From: Streptococcus gordonii
GTDB lineage: Bacteria; Bacillota; Bacilli; Lactobacillales; Streptococcaceae
Length of the DNA: 64,000 nt
Assembly (NCBI RefSeq): GCF_001553855.1
Contig: NZ_LQWV01000012.1
Coordinates: 449,901-513,900, forward strand
Direction of reading: 5' to 3'
Part shown: one piece after another, positions 28,142 through 37,656 of the stretch
Layout of the letters: each line of letters opens with the position of its first letter
Position numbering within the stretch: position 1 is the stretch's first letter
Program-made: the position numbers and the translations under genes
Notes under the pieces: model-generated
What the model was told of the DNA's origin: nothing
Seen by the model: the letters and a program-made list of their open reading frames with translations, nothing else
Database searches by the model: none

Positions 28142-29515
28142 ATGGCTTTTTTCAGTGAGAAAGAGCAGTTACAAAAATTTGAAGAGGATGAAGTCGCGCA
28201 GGCTTATTTTGAGGTTTTACGGGAGTTGATTGCTAAAAAATCTATTTTTGCTCAGCAGATAGGCTTGAAAGAAGTAGCAGATTATTTGAGAGAAGTTTTT
28301 GAGGATGCTGGCGCAGAAGTGACCGTTGATGCAAGTTACAGAGCTCCTTTTGTCATCGCTCGTTTTAAGAGTTCAAATCCTAATGCTAAAAGTATCATTT
28401 TTTACAACCATTATGATACAGTACCTGCAGATAGTGATCAACCTTGGACAGAAGATCCTTTCACCTTGTCTGTCAGAGATGGGGTCATGTATGGCCGAGG
28501 TGTTGATGATGACAAGGGGCATATCGTGGCTCGCCTGACAGCCTTGCAGAAATATCGAGAAGGTAAGCAAGATTTACCTGTGAATGTTACTTTTATCATA
28601 GAGGGGGCTGAAGAGTCTGCTTCGACTGACTTGGATCGCTATTTGGAAAAGCACAAGGAGGAATTGTCCGGCGCCGATCTCCTCATCTGGGAACAGGGTA
28701 GCCGGAATGCACTAGGTCAGCTAGAAATCACAGGTGGAAATAAGGGTATTGTAACCTTTGATGCCAAGGTGAAAAGCGCTGATGTAGATATACATTCGAG
28801 TTTTGGCGGTGTAATTGATTCAAGTAGCTGGTATCTTTTAAATGCACTAGCTAGCTTGCGAGGAGCTGACGGTCGCATCTTGGTAGAAGGCATCTCTGAA
28901 CAAATTGTCGAGCCAAACGAACGAGAACTAGCTCTGGTTGAGGAGTTTGCGCGACGCAACCCAGAAGAACTAAAACAAATTTATGGTTTAGAATTGCCCC
29001 TGCTTGAGGAGGAAGGGCAAAAGTTCCTACGACGTTATTTTTTTGAACCAGCTATTAATATTGAGGGAATATCATCAGGTTATCAAGGTCAGGGTGTCAA
29101 GACAATCCTGCCTTCAGAAGCTAAGGCCAAGCTTGAGGTGAGACTCGTACCTGGTTTAGAACCACAAGATGTACTTGATAAGATTCGAAAACAACTGATC
29201 AAGAACGGTTATCCTAAGGTAGAGCTTATTTATACATTGGGAGAAATGAGTTACCGCAGCGACATGAGTGCTCCGTCTGTTCTTAGTGTTATTGAGTTAG
29301 CTAAGAAATATTACAGAGAAGGAGTAGCAGTGCTACCAACATCTGCCGGAACTGGCCCAATGTTTACTGTTTATGATGCTTTGAAGGTACCCATGATGGC
29401 CTTTGGCTTGGGACATGCTAACAGCCGGGATCATGGTGGAGATGAGAATGTTCGCCTAGCAGATTACTACACCCATATAGAATTAGTAAAGGAGTTGATT
29501 GCAAGCTATGAGTAA
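28142..29515 (+). CDS. atmC: M20-family dipeptidase in the methionine operon
   Basis: This 457-residue M20 metallopeptidase has the motifs [11 protein letters not shown] (metal), [21 protein letters not shown] (Glu general base), and the C-terminal [17 protein letters not shown]. The family cleaves dipeptides, so it may release methionine or cysteine from imported peptides, consistent with its conserved place between metQ and metN in streptococci. The SD GGGGAGG precedes the ATG. Its stop overlaps the metN start (ATGAGTAA). Confidence 0.87.
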   Translation: MAFFSEKEQLQKFEEDEVAQAYFEVLRELIAKKSIFAQQIGLKEVADYLREVFEDAGAEVTVDASYRAPFVIARFKSSNPNAKSIIFYNHYDTVPADSDQPWTEDPFTLSVRDGVMYGRGVDDDKGHIVARLTALQKYREGKQDLPVNVTFIIEGAEESASTDLDRYLEKHKEELSGADLLIWEQGSRNALGQLEITGGNKGIVTFDAKVKSADVDIHSSFGGVIDSSSWYLLNALASLRGADGRILVEGISEQIVEPNERELALVEEFARRNPEELKQIYGLELPLLEEEGQKFLRRYFFEPAINIEGISSGYQGQGVKTILPSEAKAKLEVRLVPGLEPQDVLDKIRKQLIKNGYPKVELIYTLGEMSYRSDMSAPSVLSVIELAKKYYREGVAVLPTSAGTGPMFTVYDALKVPMMAFGLGHANSRDHGGDENVRLADYYTHIELVKELIASYE

Positions 29516-30572
29516 AGAAATTATTACATTAGATCGGATTGATGTGACCTTTCAGCAGAAGAAACGTCAAATCCAAGCTGTAAAAGATGTGAGTATCCGC
29601 ATTAATCAAGGAGATATCTATGGAATTGTTGGCTATTCTGGAGCTGGAAAATCTACTCTGGTTCGGGTGATTAACCTTTTACAGGTACCGACTGGAGGAA
29701 CTATTACCGTTGACAATGATGTCATTTTCAAGGACAAAAGAGTTCAACTTTCTGCAGCTCAGTTACGTCAAAAACGCCAGGATATTGGGATGATCTTCCA
29801 ACACTTCAATCTAATGAGCCAGCTGACGGCTGAAGAAAACGTAGCCTTTGCCTTAAAGCATTCAGGCCTGTCTAAGGAAGAGAAAAAAGAGAAGGTGAAG
29901 AAGCTACTAGACTTGGTTGGTTTGGCGGATCGAGCTGAGAACTATCCTTCGCAGCTGTCAGGTGGACAAAAGCAGCGTGTAGCGATTGCTCGTGCCTTGG
30001 CAAATGATCCCAAAATCTTGATCTCGGATGAAGCAACATCAGCTCTAGATCCTAAGACGACCAAGCAAATCTTGGCTCTCTTGCAAGACTTGAATCAAAA
30101 ATTAGGTTTGACGATTGTGCTTATTACTCATGAAATGCAAATCATTAAGGATATCGCTAACAAAGTAGCAGTGATGCAGGATGGACAATTGATTGAAGAG
30201 GGGTCTGTTCTTGATATTTTCTCTAATCCTAATCAGGATTTGACTAGAGACTTCATTACAACAGCAACAGGAATTAATGAAGCTATGGTTAAAATCGAAA
30301 AGCAAGAAATTGTGCAGAATCTGGCTCCAAATAGTATCTTGGTGCAGTTAGAGTACGCGGGTACAGCAACAGATGAGCCTTTGTTGAATCAAATTTACAA
30401 AAAATATCAAGTTACTGCCAATATCTTATATGGGAATATTGAAATTTTGGACCATACACCTGTTGGTGCTTTGGTAGTTGTCTTGTCTGGCGAATCAGAA
30501 AATCTTACTGCGGCTAAGACGGCTATTAGTGAAGCAGGCGTTCGTTTGACTGTTCTAAAGGGAGGTGCATAA
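29508..30572 (+). CDS. metN: MetN, methionine ABC transporter ATPase
   Basis: MetN (354 residues) powers methionine import. It has Walker [14 protein letters not shown], the Q-loop FQHFNLM, signature [15 protein letters not shown] and Walker [14 protein letters not shown]. The C-terminal about 80 residues form the NIL domain, which binds methionine and inhibits transport when the pool is full. The ATG at 29508 is used because the extra upstream codons only run into the preceding gene. It overlaps atmC by 8 bases. Confidence 0.94.
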   Translation: MSKEIITLDRIDVTFQQKKRQIQAVKDVSIRINQGDIYGIVGYSGAGKSTLVRVINLLQVPTGGTITVDNDVIFKDKRVQLSAAQLRQKRQDIGMIFQHFNLMSQLTAEENVAFALKHSGLSKEEKKEKVKKLLDLVGLADRAENYPSQLSGGQKQRVAIARALANDPKILISDEATSALDPKTTKQILALLQDLNQKLGLTIVLITHEMQIIKDIANKVAVMQDGQLIEEGSVLDIFSNPNQDLTRDFITTATGINEAMVKIEKQEIVQNLAPNSILVQLEYAGTATDEPLLNQIYKKYQVTANILYGNIEILDHTPVGALVVVLSGESENLTAAKTAISEAGVRLTVLKGGA

Positions 30573-30573
30573 G

Positions 30574-31266
30574 ATGCTGAAATTAATCGAAACTTATTTA
30601 CCAAATGTATATAGGATGGGCTGGACTGGTCAAGCAGGCTGGGGAACAGCTATTTATACGACCCTTTATATGACAGTAATCTCTTTCTTGATTGGTGGTT
30701 TCTTTGGCTTGATAACTGGACTTTTTCTTGTATTAACCAAGCCAGGTGGGGTTCTGGAAAATAAGGTGGCTTTCTGGATTTTGGATAAAGTGACTTCTGT
30801 CTTCCGTGCGATTCCTTTTATCATTTTGTTGGCTGTCCTATCACCTTTTTCTCACTTGATTGTTGGGACAGGAATTGGACCAAACGCTGCTATTGTGCCA
30901 CTTTCATTTGCCGTTTATGCCTTTTTTGCTCGTCAAGTTCAGGTGGTTTTATCTGAGTTGGACGGTGGAGTGATTGAAGCAGCCCAGGCTAGTGGTGCAA
31001 CTTTATGGGATATTATTGGTGTCTATCTTATTGAAGGTCTACCAGATTTAATCCGTGTAACGACAGTCACCTTGATTTCTTTGATTGGTGAAACTGCTAT
31101 GGCGGGTGCAGTCGGTGCAGGTGGTATCGGTAATGTAGCGATTGCTTATGGTTTTAACCGGTATAATAATGACGTTACCATTCTTGCGACGGTTGTCATT
31201 GTAGCTATCATCTTTACGATTCAATTTGCAGGAGACTTTTTGACTAAAAAATTAAGTCATAAATAG
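30574..31266 (+). CDS. metI: MetI, methionine ABC transporter permease
   Basis: This 230-residue permease (also called MetP) has five hydrophobic helices. It includes the EAA-loop segment IEAAQASGATLWDIIGVYLIEGLPDLIRV that contacts MetN. The ATG at 30574 follows the SD GGGAGGTG at 6 bases. It is the last gene of the methionine operon and is followed by a hairpin terminator. Confidence 0.94.
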   Translation: MLKLIETYLPNVYRMGWTGQAGWGTAIYTTLYMTVISFLIGGFFGLITGLFLVLTKPGGVLENKVAFWILDKVTSVFRAIPFIILLAVLSPFSHLIVGTGIGPNAAIVPLSFAVYAFFARQVQVVLSELDGGVIEAAQASGATLWDIIGVYLIEGLPDLIRVTTVTLISLIGETAMAGAVGAGGIGNVAIAYGFNRYNNDVTILATVVIVAIIFTIQFAGDFLTKKLSHK

Positions 31267-31276
31267 AAGTTAATTT

Positions 31277-31304
31277 GCTAGCCACTTTGGCTAGCTTGTT
31301 CTTT
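31277..31304 (+). terminator. Terminator of the methionine operon
   Basis: GCTAGCC and GGCTAGC form a perfect stem over ACTTT, followed by TTGTTCTTT, 10 bases after the metI stop. Confidence 0.8.
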
Positions 31305-31309
31305 GGTTA

Positions 31310-31324
31310 AATATTCTGAAAATT
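31310..31324 (+). promoter_or_regulatory. CodY-like box upstream of the ABC/ECF operon
   Basis: AATATTCTGAAAATT matches the CodY consensus AATTTTCWGAAAATT at 14 of 15 positions and lies just upstream of a strong promoter's -35. It is the best CodY match in the window besides the one at codY. Confidence 0.6.
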
Positions 31325-31327
31325 TAA

Positions 31328-31356
31328 TTTACATTCAACTTTGTGAATGTTATAAT
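31328..31356 (+). promoter_or_regulatory. Promoter with overlapping palindromic operator
   Basis: TTTACA (31328-31333) and TATAAT (31351-31356) are 17 bases apart. A perfect inverted repeat ACATTCA / TGAATGT (31331-31337 and 31344-31350, 6-base spacer) overlaps the -35 and fills the spacer. This position is ideal for repression by a dimeric regulator. The regulator is not encoded next to it. Confidence 0.75.
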
Positions 31357-31387
31357 AAGGAGAAAAAACCTACGGAAAGGGAAAGCT

Positions 31388-33151
31388 ATGGCTCAAGAAG
31401 AGGAAAAGATCTCAAGAAGTAGGAAGAAACAGCTATTAGCTCGCTTGAAAGAGCAAATTCAACCAAAGAAGGGCTTGATTTATCTGGCTGCATTTTTATC
31501 ATGGATTCAATTTTTAACGAGAATTACTAGTTTTGCTTTGATTGCTCAAGCATTGACAGAGTTCTACGAAGGAAAACAGCTTGACTTATACACTCTTTTT
31601 CTTTATTTGCTAGCCTTAAACGGTTTAGGATTTGGAATTGCTTTATTAGCCAAAAAGTTTCAAGGCATAGCCTCTCAGTTTGCACGAAACAAGCTAAAGA
31701 GAGAATTCTTTCAGGCTTTTGTTGCTAAGGCCGGTGAGTTTCAAGATAGCCGAACTGCAGCGGATATTCTAACAGTTGCTGCTCAGGGAATTGATAGCTT
31801 GGATACCTACTATTCCTACTATCTATCCTTAAATCTACGAACCTATTTTAACTGTTTAACCGTCCTTATCTTAGTCTTTTGGCTCTTTCCCTTGGGTGGT
31901 TTAATTTTTATATTATCCTTGCCTTTCATTCCTGTGTCTATCATCCTGATGCAGAAGCGATCGCGTAGGATTATGAATCGCTATTGGGGCTCTTATATGG
32001 ATGTGGGCAACCTTTTTCTGGATGATTTAAAGGGACTGAACACATTGTATTCTTATCAGGCTGATGAGAAATACGAGCAGGAATTTGCGGAGCAGGCCGA
32101 AGATTTTCGCGATGCCACTATGGAACTCCTAGGATTTCAACTACAATCAGTGGGCTATATGGATGCTGTTATGTATTTGGGAATCGGCCTGTCAGGTTTT
32201 TTAGCCCTTTCCTGGCTGGCTGCTGGGCAATTGTCCTTGTTTAGCATGATTTATTTTGTCTTAATTGCGACAGAATTTTTTACACCGATTCGAGAAGCGG
32301 GCTACGGTATGCACTTGGTCATGATGAATACCAAGATGGCTGATCGTATTTTTAGTTTTTTGGATTCAGTCCAAGAGACTAAAGTAGAAACAAAACAAGA
32401 TTTAGCACCATTTCAACACTTGAGTGTGCAGGATTTGTCCTTCTCCCATGGAGATAAAAAGATTCTGGATAGGGTCTCTTTTGACGTAGGAGTAGGCCAG
32501 GTATTTGCTATTGCTGGGGAAAGTGGACGTGGTAAGACGACTTTAGCCAAAATTCTACTTGGGAAATTGGAACCTGAGCAAGGCCAGATATTCTTTGGAA
32601 AGACCTCCAATGAAAATTTGGCGCAATCAGCTCTCTACAAAGAGATAATGTATGTGTCGTCAAACAGCTTTCTTTTGAATGCCAGTATTTTAGAGAATTT
32701 GCAGTTGGCGAGGGATTGGAGTCGGGACAAAATTCAGCAATGGCTGACCGAGAAGAAGCTTTTATCTTTTATTGAAAATTTACCTGAGGGTCTAGATACC
32801 CTTGTTGGTGAAGATGGCAACCTGCTGTCACCAGGTCAAAGACAGCAAGTGATTTGTGCCCGGGCAATTCTTGCTCAAAAATCGCTCTATATCTTTGATG
32901 AAATTACTTCTAGTGTTGATAAGGACAATGAAGACCTTATTTATGAACTGCTAAACGTGCTTTCTAAAGAAGCCCTTGTCATCGAGATTACTCATAAAAT
33001 GAAGCGGGTAGCAGAGGCTGACCAAGTTCTTTTTATGAGTAAAGAGGGAACAGTTTTGGCTAGTCCAATCCAGCTTTACTGGGAAAATCAGGACTACAGA
33101 ACTTTAGTGGATAGACAAAGAGAACTGGAGGAGAGAATTCATGGAAGCTAA
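31388..33151 (+). CDS. ABC transporter, permease-ATPase half 1
   Basis: This 587-residue exporter-type half transporter has about six transmembrane helices (residues about 25-310) and a C-terminal ATPase. Walker A is GESGRGKTT, the signature is the degenerate SPGQRQQ instead of LSGGQ, and Walker B is LYIFDEITSSVD, where Glu is present. A weaker site in one half is common in heterodimers such as CydDC and MDR pairs. I chose the ATG at 31388 because an AGGGAAAG SD precedes it and the longer frame begins inside the promoter. Its stop overlaps the partner gene by 11 bases. Exported substrate unknown. Confidence 0.87.
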   Translation: MAQEEEKISRSRKKQLLARLKEQIQPKKGLIYLAAFLSWIQFLTRITSFALIAQALTEFYEGKQLDLYTLFLYLLALNGLGFGIALLAKKFQGIASQFARNKLKREFFQAFVAKAGEFQDSRTAADILTVAAQGIDSLDTYYSYYLSLNLRTYFNCLTVLILVFWLFPLGGLIFILSLPFIPVSIILMQKRSRRIMNRYWGSYMDVGNLFLDDLKGLNTLYSYQADEKYEQEFAEQAEDFRDATMELLGFQLQSVGYMDAVMYLGIGLSGFLALSWLAAGQLSLFSMIYFVLIATEFFTPIREAGYGMHLVMMNTKMADRIFSFLDSVQETKVETKQDLAPFQHLSVQDLSFSHGDKKILDRVSFDVGVGQVFAIAGESGRGKTTLAKILLGKLEPEQGQIFFGKTSNENLAQSALYKEIMYVSSNSFLLNASILENLQLARDWSRDKIQQWLTEKKLLSFIENLPEGLDTLVGEDGNLLSPGQRQQVICARAILAQKSLYIFDEITSSVDKDNEDLIYELLNVLSKEALVIEITHKMKRVAEADQVLFMSKEGTVLASPIQLYWENQDYRTLVDRQRELEERIHGS

Positions 33152-34811
33152 AAAAACTTATCCAAGCAAACAACTCCTTTTCAGGCTATTTCAGATCATG
33201 AAGCATCTATTACCTGCTCTAGGATTAGCTGTTATTTTTGCAGTTTCAGGCTTTACAGTTTCAGTCGCGATTCCTGTTTTATTGGTAAATCAAGGATTTT
33301 TGGCTGTAGGAGGGCAAGCTCCGACTCTAGGTTTTCTGTTTCTTCTTTTAGCTTTGGCCATTGGTCGAGGACTCTTCCGCTATGGAGAGCATTATTTTGG
33401 TCATTATGTGGCTTTTCATTCCCTAGCGGACTTGCGAAAGCTTGTCTTTGCTAAACTACGACGTCTTGCGCCTGCTAAGTTAGACCGACAAGATAGTGGG
33501 AGCTTATTAAAAATGATCGGGGAGGATATTGAAGCAATTGAAGTCTTTTTTGCCCATACAGTTTCACCGATTTGCACGGGGCTTATCTCTGCTTTCATTA
33601 TGTGGGTCTTTCTCTCTAGGATATCCCCAGCTCTTGGTTTTTTGGCTTTGCTGACTTACCTGCTTTTAGCTGTGGTCTTGCCTCAAAATTTTGCTCGACA
33701 TTTACAAAAACTCTTATCAAAACAAGCGGATGATCGGACAAGATACATTTCTTATTTCTTGGAGAGCCTGAAGGCAATACATGATTTGTCCCAGCTCGGA
33801 CAAACTTCAAAACGTTTTGCTTGTTTAGAACAAAAAAGCCAAGGTTTAAATAGCATAGAAAGGCAGGTTGCTCAGAAGCAATTTTTTGAACAAGCTCTAA
33901 CCTTTTTAGTGGTGGGCTTATCTGTTATGGGCTTTGCCATCTTGTCTCTCTTCCAACTTAATCAAGGTGATATTGATCTGACTCAGGCAGGACTAGCTCT
34001 GGTAGCTTTTTCAAGCTCTTTTGCTCCATTTCTGGAATTAGGGCGACTGCCTCTAGGTTTTAAAAGAGCAATGAATGCCAGTCGGCAGGTCTTTTCGCTC
34101 TTGGATGAGCCAGAGGCAGATCGCAGTGGTTTGAAGACTGATGTCAGGATCGAATCAGTTGATATTAATCATTTAAACTTTGATTATGAGGGACGAGAGC
34201 AAGGACTTTTTCAAGGTTTATCAGCACGATTTGAAAAAGGCAGAATAATTGGCATTGTAGGTGGAAGTGGAACAGGAAAATCTACTCTCATGAAAATTAT
34301 CATGCGCTGGTATGATCCTAAGGCAGGACAGGTTTTGCTGTCTGGACAGGATCATCAAACCTTCCATCGCCAGCGTTTACAAGCCTCCTTCGCCTATGTT
34401 CCTCAAGTTGCTCAGCTTTTCCATAAAAGTCTTCGGGAAAATCTAGTCTTGGGCCGAACTGATATCAGTGATGAGGCGATCTGGACCTTGGCAGCTAAAT
34501 GTCGCCTCAAGGAACGTTTGGAGCGCTTGCCAGAGGGGCTAGATACTGTAATTGATGGAGAAACAACTTTTTCTGCTGGTGAAGCCCAACGTTTGGAGCT
34601 GATGCGAGCCCTGCTTAAGGAGGCAGATTGTTATATTTTTGATGAACCCACCAGCAATCTCGATTCACTGAATGAAGCAGCCTTCCTATCTATTGTCAAA
34701 GAAGAATGCCGTGGCATGGTCTTTCTCATCTCCCATCGCTTGTCAACGGTTGCTTTTGCAGATGAGGTTTATGAATTAAATCATTCTCAAGTAAGGAGGA
34801 TAAAAGGATGA
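33141..34811 (+). CDS. ABC transporter, permease-ATPase half 2
   Basis: This 556-residue partner has about six transmembrane helices and an ATPase domain with Walker A GGSGTGKST, signature FSAGEAQRL, Walker B CYIFDEPTSNLD and the switch histidine LISHRLST. With the gene before it, it should form a heterodimeric type IV exporter. The end overlaps the ECF S-component start by four bases, so exporter and importer are translationally coupled. That suggests a common substrate or opposed roles in one pathway. Confidence 0.87.
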   Translation: MEAKKTYPSKQLLFRLFQIMKHLLPALGLAVIFAVSGFTVSVAIPVLLVNQGFLAVGGQAPTLGFLFLLLALAIGRGLFRYGEHYFGHYVAFHSLADLRKLVFAKLRRLAPAKLDRQDSGSLLKMIGEDIEAIEVFFAHTVSPICTGLISAFIMWVFLSRISPALGFLALLTYLLLAVVLPQNFARHLQKLLSKQADDRTRYISYFLESLKAIHDLSQLGQTSKRFACLEQKSQGLNSIERQVAQKQFFEQALTFLVVGLSVMGFAILSLFQLNQGDIDLTQAGLALVAFSSSFAPFLELGRLPLGFKRAMNASRQVFSLLDEPEADRSGLKTDVRIESVDINHLNFDYEGREQGLFQGLSARFEKGRIIGIVGGSGTGKSTLMKIIMRWYDPKAGQVLLSGQDHQTFHRQRLQASFAYVPQVAQLFHKSLRENLVLGRTDISDEAIWTLAAKCRLKERLERLPEGLDTVIDGETTFSAGEAQRLELMRALLKEADCYIFDEPTSNLDSLNEAAFLSIVKEECRGMVFLISHRLSTVAFADEVYELNHSQVRRIKG

Positions 34812-35404
34812 GAAAAGGACTACAAGTAAAAGACCTTGTGATGACAGGTGCTTTTGCAGCCCTCTATTTTCTATGCGTCGGTTTAGGCGTCCTGGTTGGT
34901 CTGATTTTCGACCGGTCAGGGAATATGTTCTATGCCCCAGCTGGAGCAGCAATCTTTGGTGGGACGGTTTACATGCTTCTACAAAGCAAGATCAAAAAAT
35001 TCGGAGCTATCAGTCTCTTGGGAATCGTGATGGGAGGATTTTTCTTCTTATCTGGCCATTTCTTTGTGGCCTTCTTGCCAGGCTTGATTTTTGGCTTTCT
35101 AGCTGATTTGTTAGCCAAACAAGGAAATTATCAAAATAAATGGCTAAGTTTAGCGTCCTTTGTCCTTTTCTCCTTTGCTAATTCAGGTCCGATTATTATG
35201 ATGTGGCTAGCTCGGGAGACTTATGTTCAAAGCTTGCTAGCGCGTGGTAAAACTCAAGAGTATATTGACCGGGTTATGGTTCCTGTGAATCCACAAGTGG
35301 TTCTTGGTTTTGTAATTATGGTTGTTATTGCCGCTATTATAGGGGGACTATTCGGTCAATATATGGTCAAGAAGCACTTTATAAAGTCAGGGATGGTCTC
35401 ATGA
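34808..35404 (+). CDS. ECF transporter S component, Trep_Strep/MptD type
   Basis: This 198-residue protein has about five to six hydrophobic segments and the look of the Trep_Strep (MptD-like) S-component family: the early KDLVMTGAFAALYFLCVGLGVLVG and the ARETYVQSLLARGKTQEYIDRVMVP loop. S components bind the transported micronutrient. Members of this class have no agreed substrate; related ECF systems carry vitamins, metals or heme. It overlaps both neighbours, so it is made together with a dedicated T protein and ATPase. Confidence 0.82.
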   Translation: MRKGLQVKDLVMTGAFAALYFLCVGLGVLVGLIFDRSGNMFYAPAGAAIFGGTVYMLLQSKIKKFGAISLLGIVMGGFFFLSGHFFVAFLPGLIFGFLADLLAKQGNYQNKWLSLASFVLFSFANSGPIIMMWLARETYVQSLLARGKTQEYIDRVMVPVNPQVVLGFVIMVVIAAIIGGLFGQYMVKKHFIKSGMVS

Positions 35405-36081
35405 AATTAGATGTACGAAGCAAGGTCCTTTTGGTTTTATTTGCCAATCTGGCCTTTCTTTTTAGAGTATCTGGCTGGCTTGAACTGATAATCGTTTCAG
35501 GCTTAGCGACGCTCTTATACTTTGCTGGAAAAGGTAAGATTGCCGTCTATAGTTTACTATCCTTTGTCCTATTTTGGACTCTGGATGCTTATCTAACTGA
35601 TTTCTTTTCTTTTCAACTGATACGAAATTTCGTAACTCTGCTCACGGCTGGACGTTTTATGCTTCCTTCTTTTATGGCTGGGAGTTTGCTTTTGACAACT
35701 GCGACAGCCTACGACCTGGTTCATGGTCTCAGAAAATGGCATCTACCGGAATCTTTTCTTTTAACCTTAGGAGTGATGATGCGATTTTTGCCAGCTATAC
35801 CAGCAGATGCGAAAACGATTCATAGAAGTTTACGTCTTCGAGGGATTTTCCTTAGAAAAAGGGATTTTATCTTTCGTCCAGTGACCTACTTTGAGTATCT
35901 CCTGGTACCGCTACTCATGTCACTCATGCGAACGGTTCAAGCGTTGACCATAGCTAGCCTTACCAAAGGATTAGCACTAGGAAAAAGACCGACAGAAACT
36001 TTTTCATCAACCTTTAATTTAGCAGATTGGAGTACCTGTGCATGGATGTTTATCATGACCTTGTGGATGATAAGAGGCTGA
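35401..36081 (+). CDS. ECF transporter T component
   Basis: This 226-residue membrane protein carries the conserved EcfT coupling segments: the VMMRFLPAIPADAKTIHRSLRLRG helix with its Ala-Arg-Gly-like charge pattern, and the late TIASLTKGLALGKRP. Hydrophobic helices occupy about residues 15-110. It couples the ATPase to the S component. The gene overlaps the S-component gene by four bases and the ATPase gene by 40 bases. Confidence 0.85.
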   Translation: MKLDVRSKVLLVLFANLAFLFRVSGWLELIIVSGLATLLYFAGKGKIAVYSLLSFVLFWTLDAYLTDFFSFQLIRNFVTLLTAGRFMLPSFMAGSLLLTTATAYDLVHGLRKWHLPESFLLTLGVMMRFLPAIPADAKTIHRSLRLRGIFLRKRDFIFRPVTYFEYLLVPLLMSLMRTVQALTIASLTKGLALGKRPTETFSSTFNLADWSTCAWMFIMTLWMIRG

Positions 36082-37469
36082 TTACTGCGACCGGCTTTCG
36101 TTTTACTTATGAAAATAGCAGAGCTAGTAGCTTGCTGGTTGAAGATTTACAAATCTCATCAGGCCAGTTGGTCGTCTTATGTGGCAAGAGTGGGAGTGGC
36201 AAATCAACCTTCTTAAGATTAATCAATAGCTTAATTCCAGATTACTATGAGGGAAAATTAGAAGGTCAATTAGAAATAGCCGATCAGTCAGCAGGAAAAC
36301 AGACGGTTGAAGAATGTTCCAAGCGAGTTGCTTCAGTTTTTCAAAATCCCTCCAGTCAGTTTTTTCATAAATACGTTAAGCATGAATTGGTTTTGCCTGG
36401 TGAAAATCATGGTCAATCAGCAGCAGAAATTTTGAATAAATTAGAAAAATTAACTGCTGACTTTGCTTTAGAAGACTATCTTGAACGTGACATTTCTACT
36501 TTATCAGGTGGAGAAAAGCAGAGAATTGCCCTTTTAACGGCCCTGATGCAAGACACAGATTTCTTGGTTTTAGATGAACCGACAGCTAATCTGGACAGAC
36601 CAGGGATTGAGCAAGTAGCTAGTTATCTTTCTATCTTAAAACAGGAGGGGAAAACGATTCTTATAGCGGAGCATCGCTTGGATTATTTAAAGGACTTGGC
36701 TGACCGCTATCTTTATTTTGATCAAGGTGTTCTTGAAAGAGATTATTCAAAAAAGGAGTTTGATAGCTTAACGGAAACAGAACGCCATAATTTAGGACTG
36801 CGAAGTCAGCAGCTATCTAGCTCTATCTCGAGACTTGAGGCAAAGAAGCAAGTTGCTCCTTCACCACTGATGGGGGATTTGACCATAAAAAATCTTCGCT
36901 TACAGGCAGGGGACCAGGAATTGAGTTTTCTTGAAGAAGCTAACTTCAAGTCAGGAGCGATTACAGCCCTTGTGGGTCCTAATGGGAAAGGTAAATCAAC
37001 TCTAGCTTTTTATCTGGCTGGTTTATTAGACGATGAAGATGCAACTTTTTCTTTAAATGGACATGCTCTGTCAGCTCATGAACGTCTGAAAGAGACTGCT
37101 TTTGTTCTGCAAGAGGTTGCTCTTCAGCTCTTTTCAGATAGTGTCCAAAAGGAGTTGACCTTGGGTTTGAAAAAAGTCGTCGATGCATCAAATATCTTAG
37201 AAAACTTAGGATTAAAAGGCTTAGAAGAAAGACATCCAATGACCCTATCAGGTGGAGAGATGCAAAGACTAGTCATAGCTAGTCAAGTCCTTACTAAAAA
37301 AAGAGTGTTTATTTTTGACGAACCTAGTTCAGGTTTAGATTACCAGCAAATGTTACAAGTGGCTGACTTACTGAAGACATTAAAAGAGCAGGGAAAAATT
37401 ATTTTGCTCATTTCTCATGATGAAGAACTGCTTGAGAAGACAGCTGATTACTTTCTTACCTTAAATTAA
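36042..37469 (+). CDS. ECF transporter ATPase, two ABC domains fused
   Basis: This 475-residue protein holds two complete ABC ATPase domains, replacing the usual EcfA1/EcfA2 pair. Domain 1 has [22 protein letters not shown] and FLVLDEPTANLD; domain 2 has GPNGKGKST, LSGGEMQRLVIA and VFIFDEPSSGLD. Both look active. I chose the ATG at 36042, 9 bases after GGAG; the start lies deep inside the T-component gene. It ends the five-gene operon begun at 31388. Confidence 0.87.
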   Translation: MDVYHDLVDDKRLITATGFRFTYENSRASSLLVEDLQISSGQLVVLCGKSGSGKSTFLRLINSLIPDYYEGKLEGQLEIADQSAGKQTVEECSKRVASVFQNPSSQFFHKYVKHELVLPGENHGQSAAEILNKLEKLTADFALEDYLERDISTLSGGEKQRIALLTALMQDTDFLVLDEPTANLDRPGIEQVASYLSILKQEGKTILIAEHRLDYLKDLADRYLYFDQGVLERDYSKKEFDSLTETERHNLGLRSQQLSSSISRLEAKKQVAPSPLMGDLTIKNLRLQAGDQELSFLEEANFKSGAITALVGPNGKGKSTLAFYLAGLLDDEDATFSLNGHALSAHERLKETAFVLQEVALQLFSDSVQKELTLGLKKVVDASNILENLGLKGLEERHPMTLSGGEMQRLVIASQVLTKKRVFIFDEPSSGLDYQQMLQVADLLKTLKEQGKIILLISHDEELLEKTADYFLTLN

Positions 37470-37487
37470 TTACTCGCTATACAAAAA

Positions 37488-37510
37488 AACTATAGCTTTT
37501 ATAGTTGTTT
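37488..37510 (+). terminator. Terminator of the ABC/ECF operon
   Basis: AACTATA and TATAGTT pair over a short loop; an A-run precedes and GTTT follows. The T-tail is modest. Confidence 0.55.
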
Positions 37511-37656
37511 ATCTAGATTTCCCCTCCTATTTTTGGTATGATTGAAGAACAGAAATGTAGCTTCTGGCTTTGCTATTTTTGTATTTCTAGAGTTGATTAG
37601 ACTGGCAGAATAGTAGATAAGTAGGTTAAAGTTCAGGACTATAAGAGGGAGAATAC

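Noticed and set aside
37470..37656. Riboswitch upstream of the SAM hydroxide adenosyltransferase-like gene
   Set aside because: Only a small terminator-like hairpin was visible; no SAM, preQ1 or other known riboswitch core could be placed.
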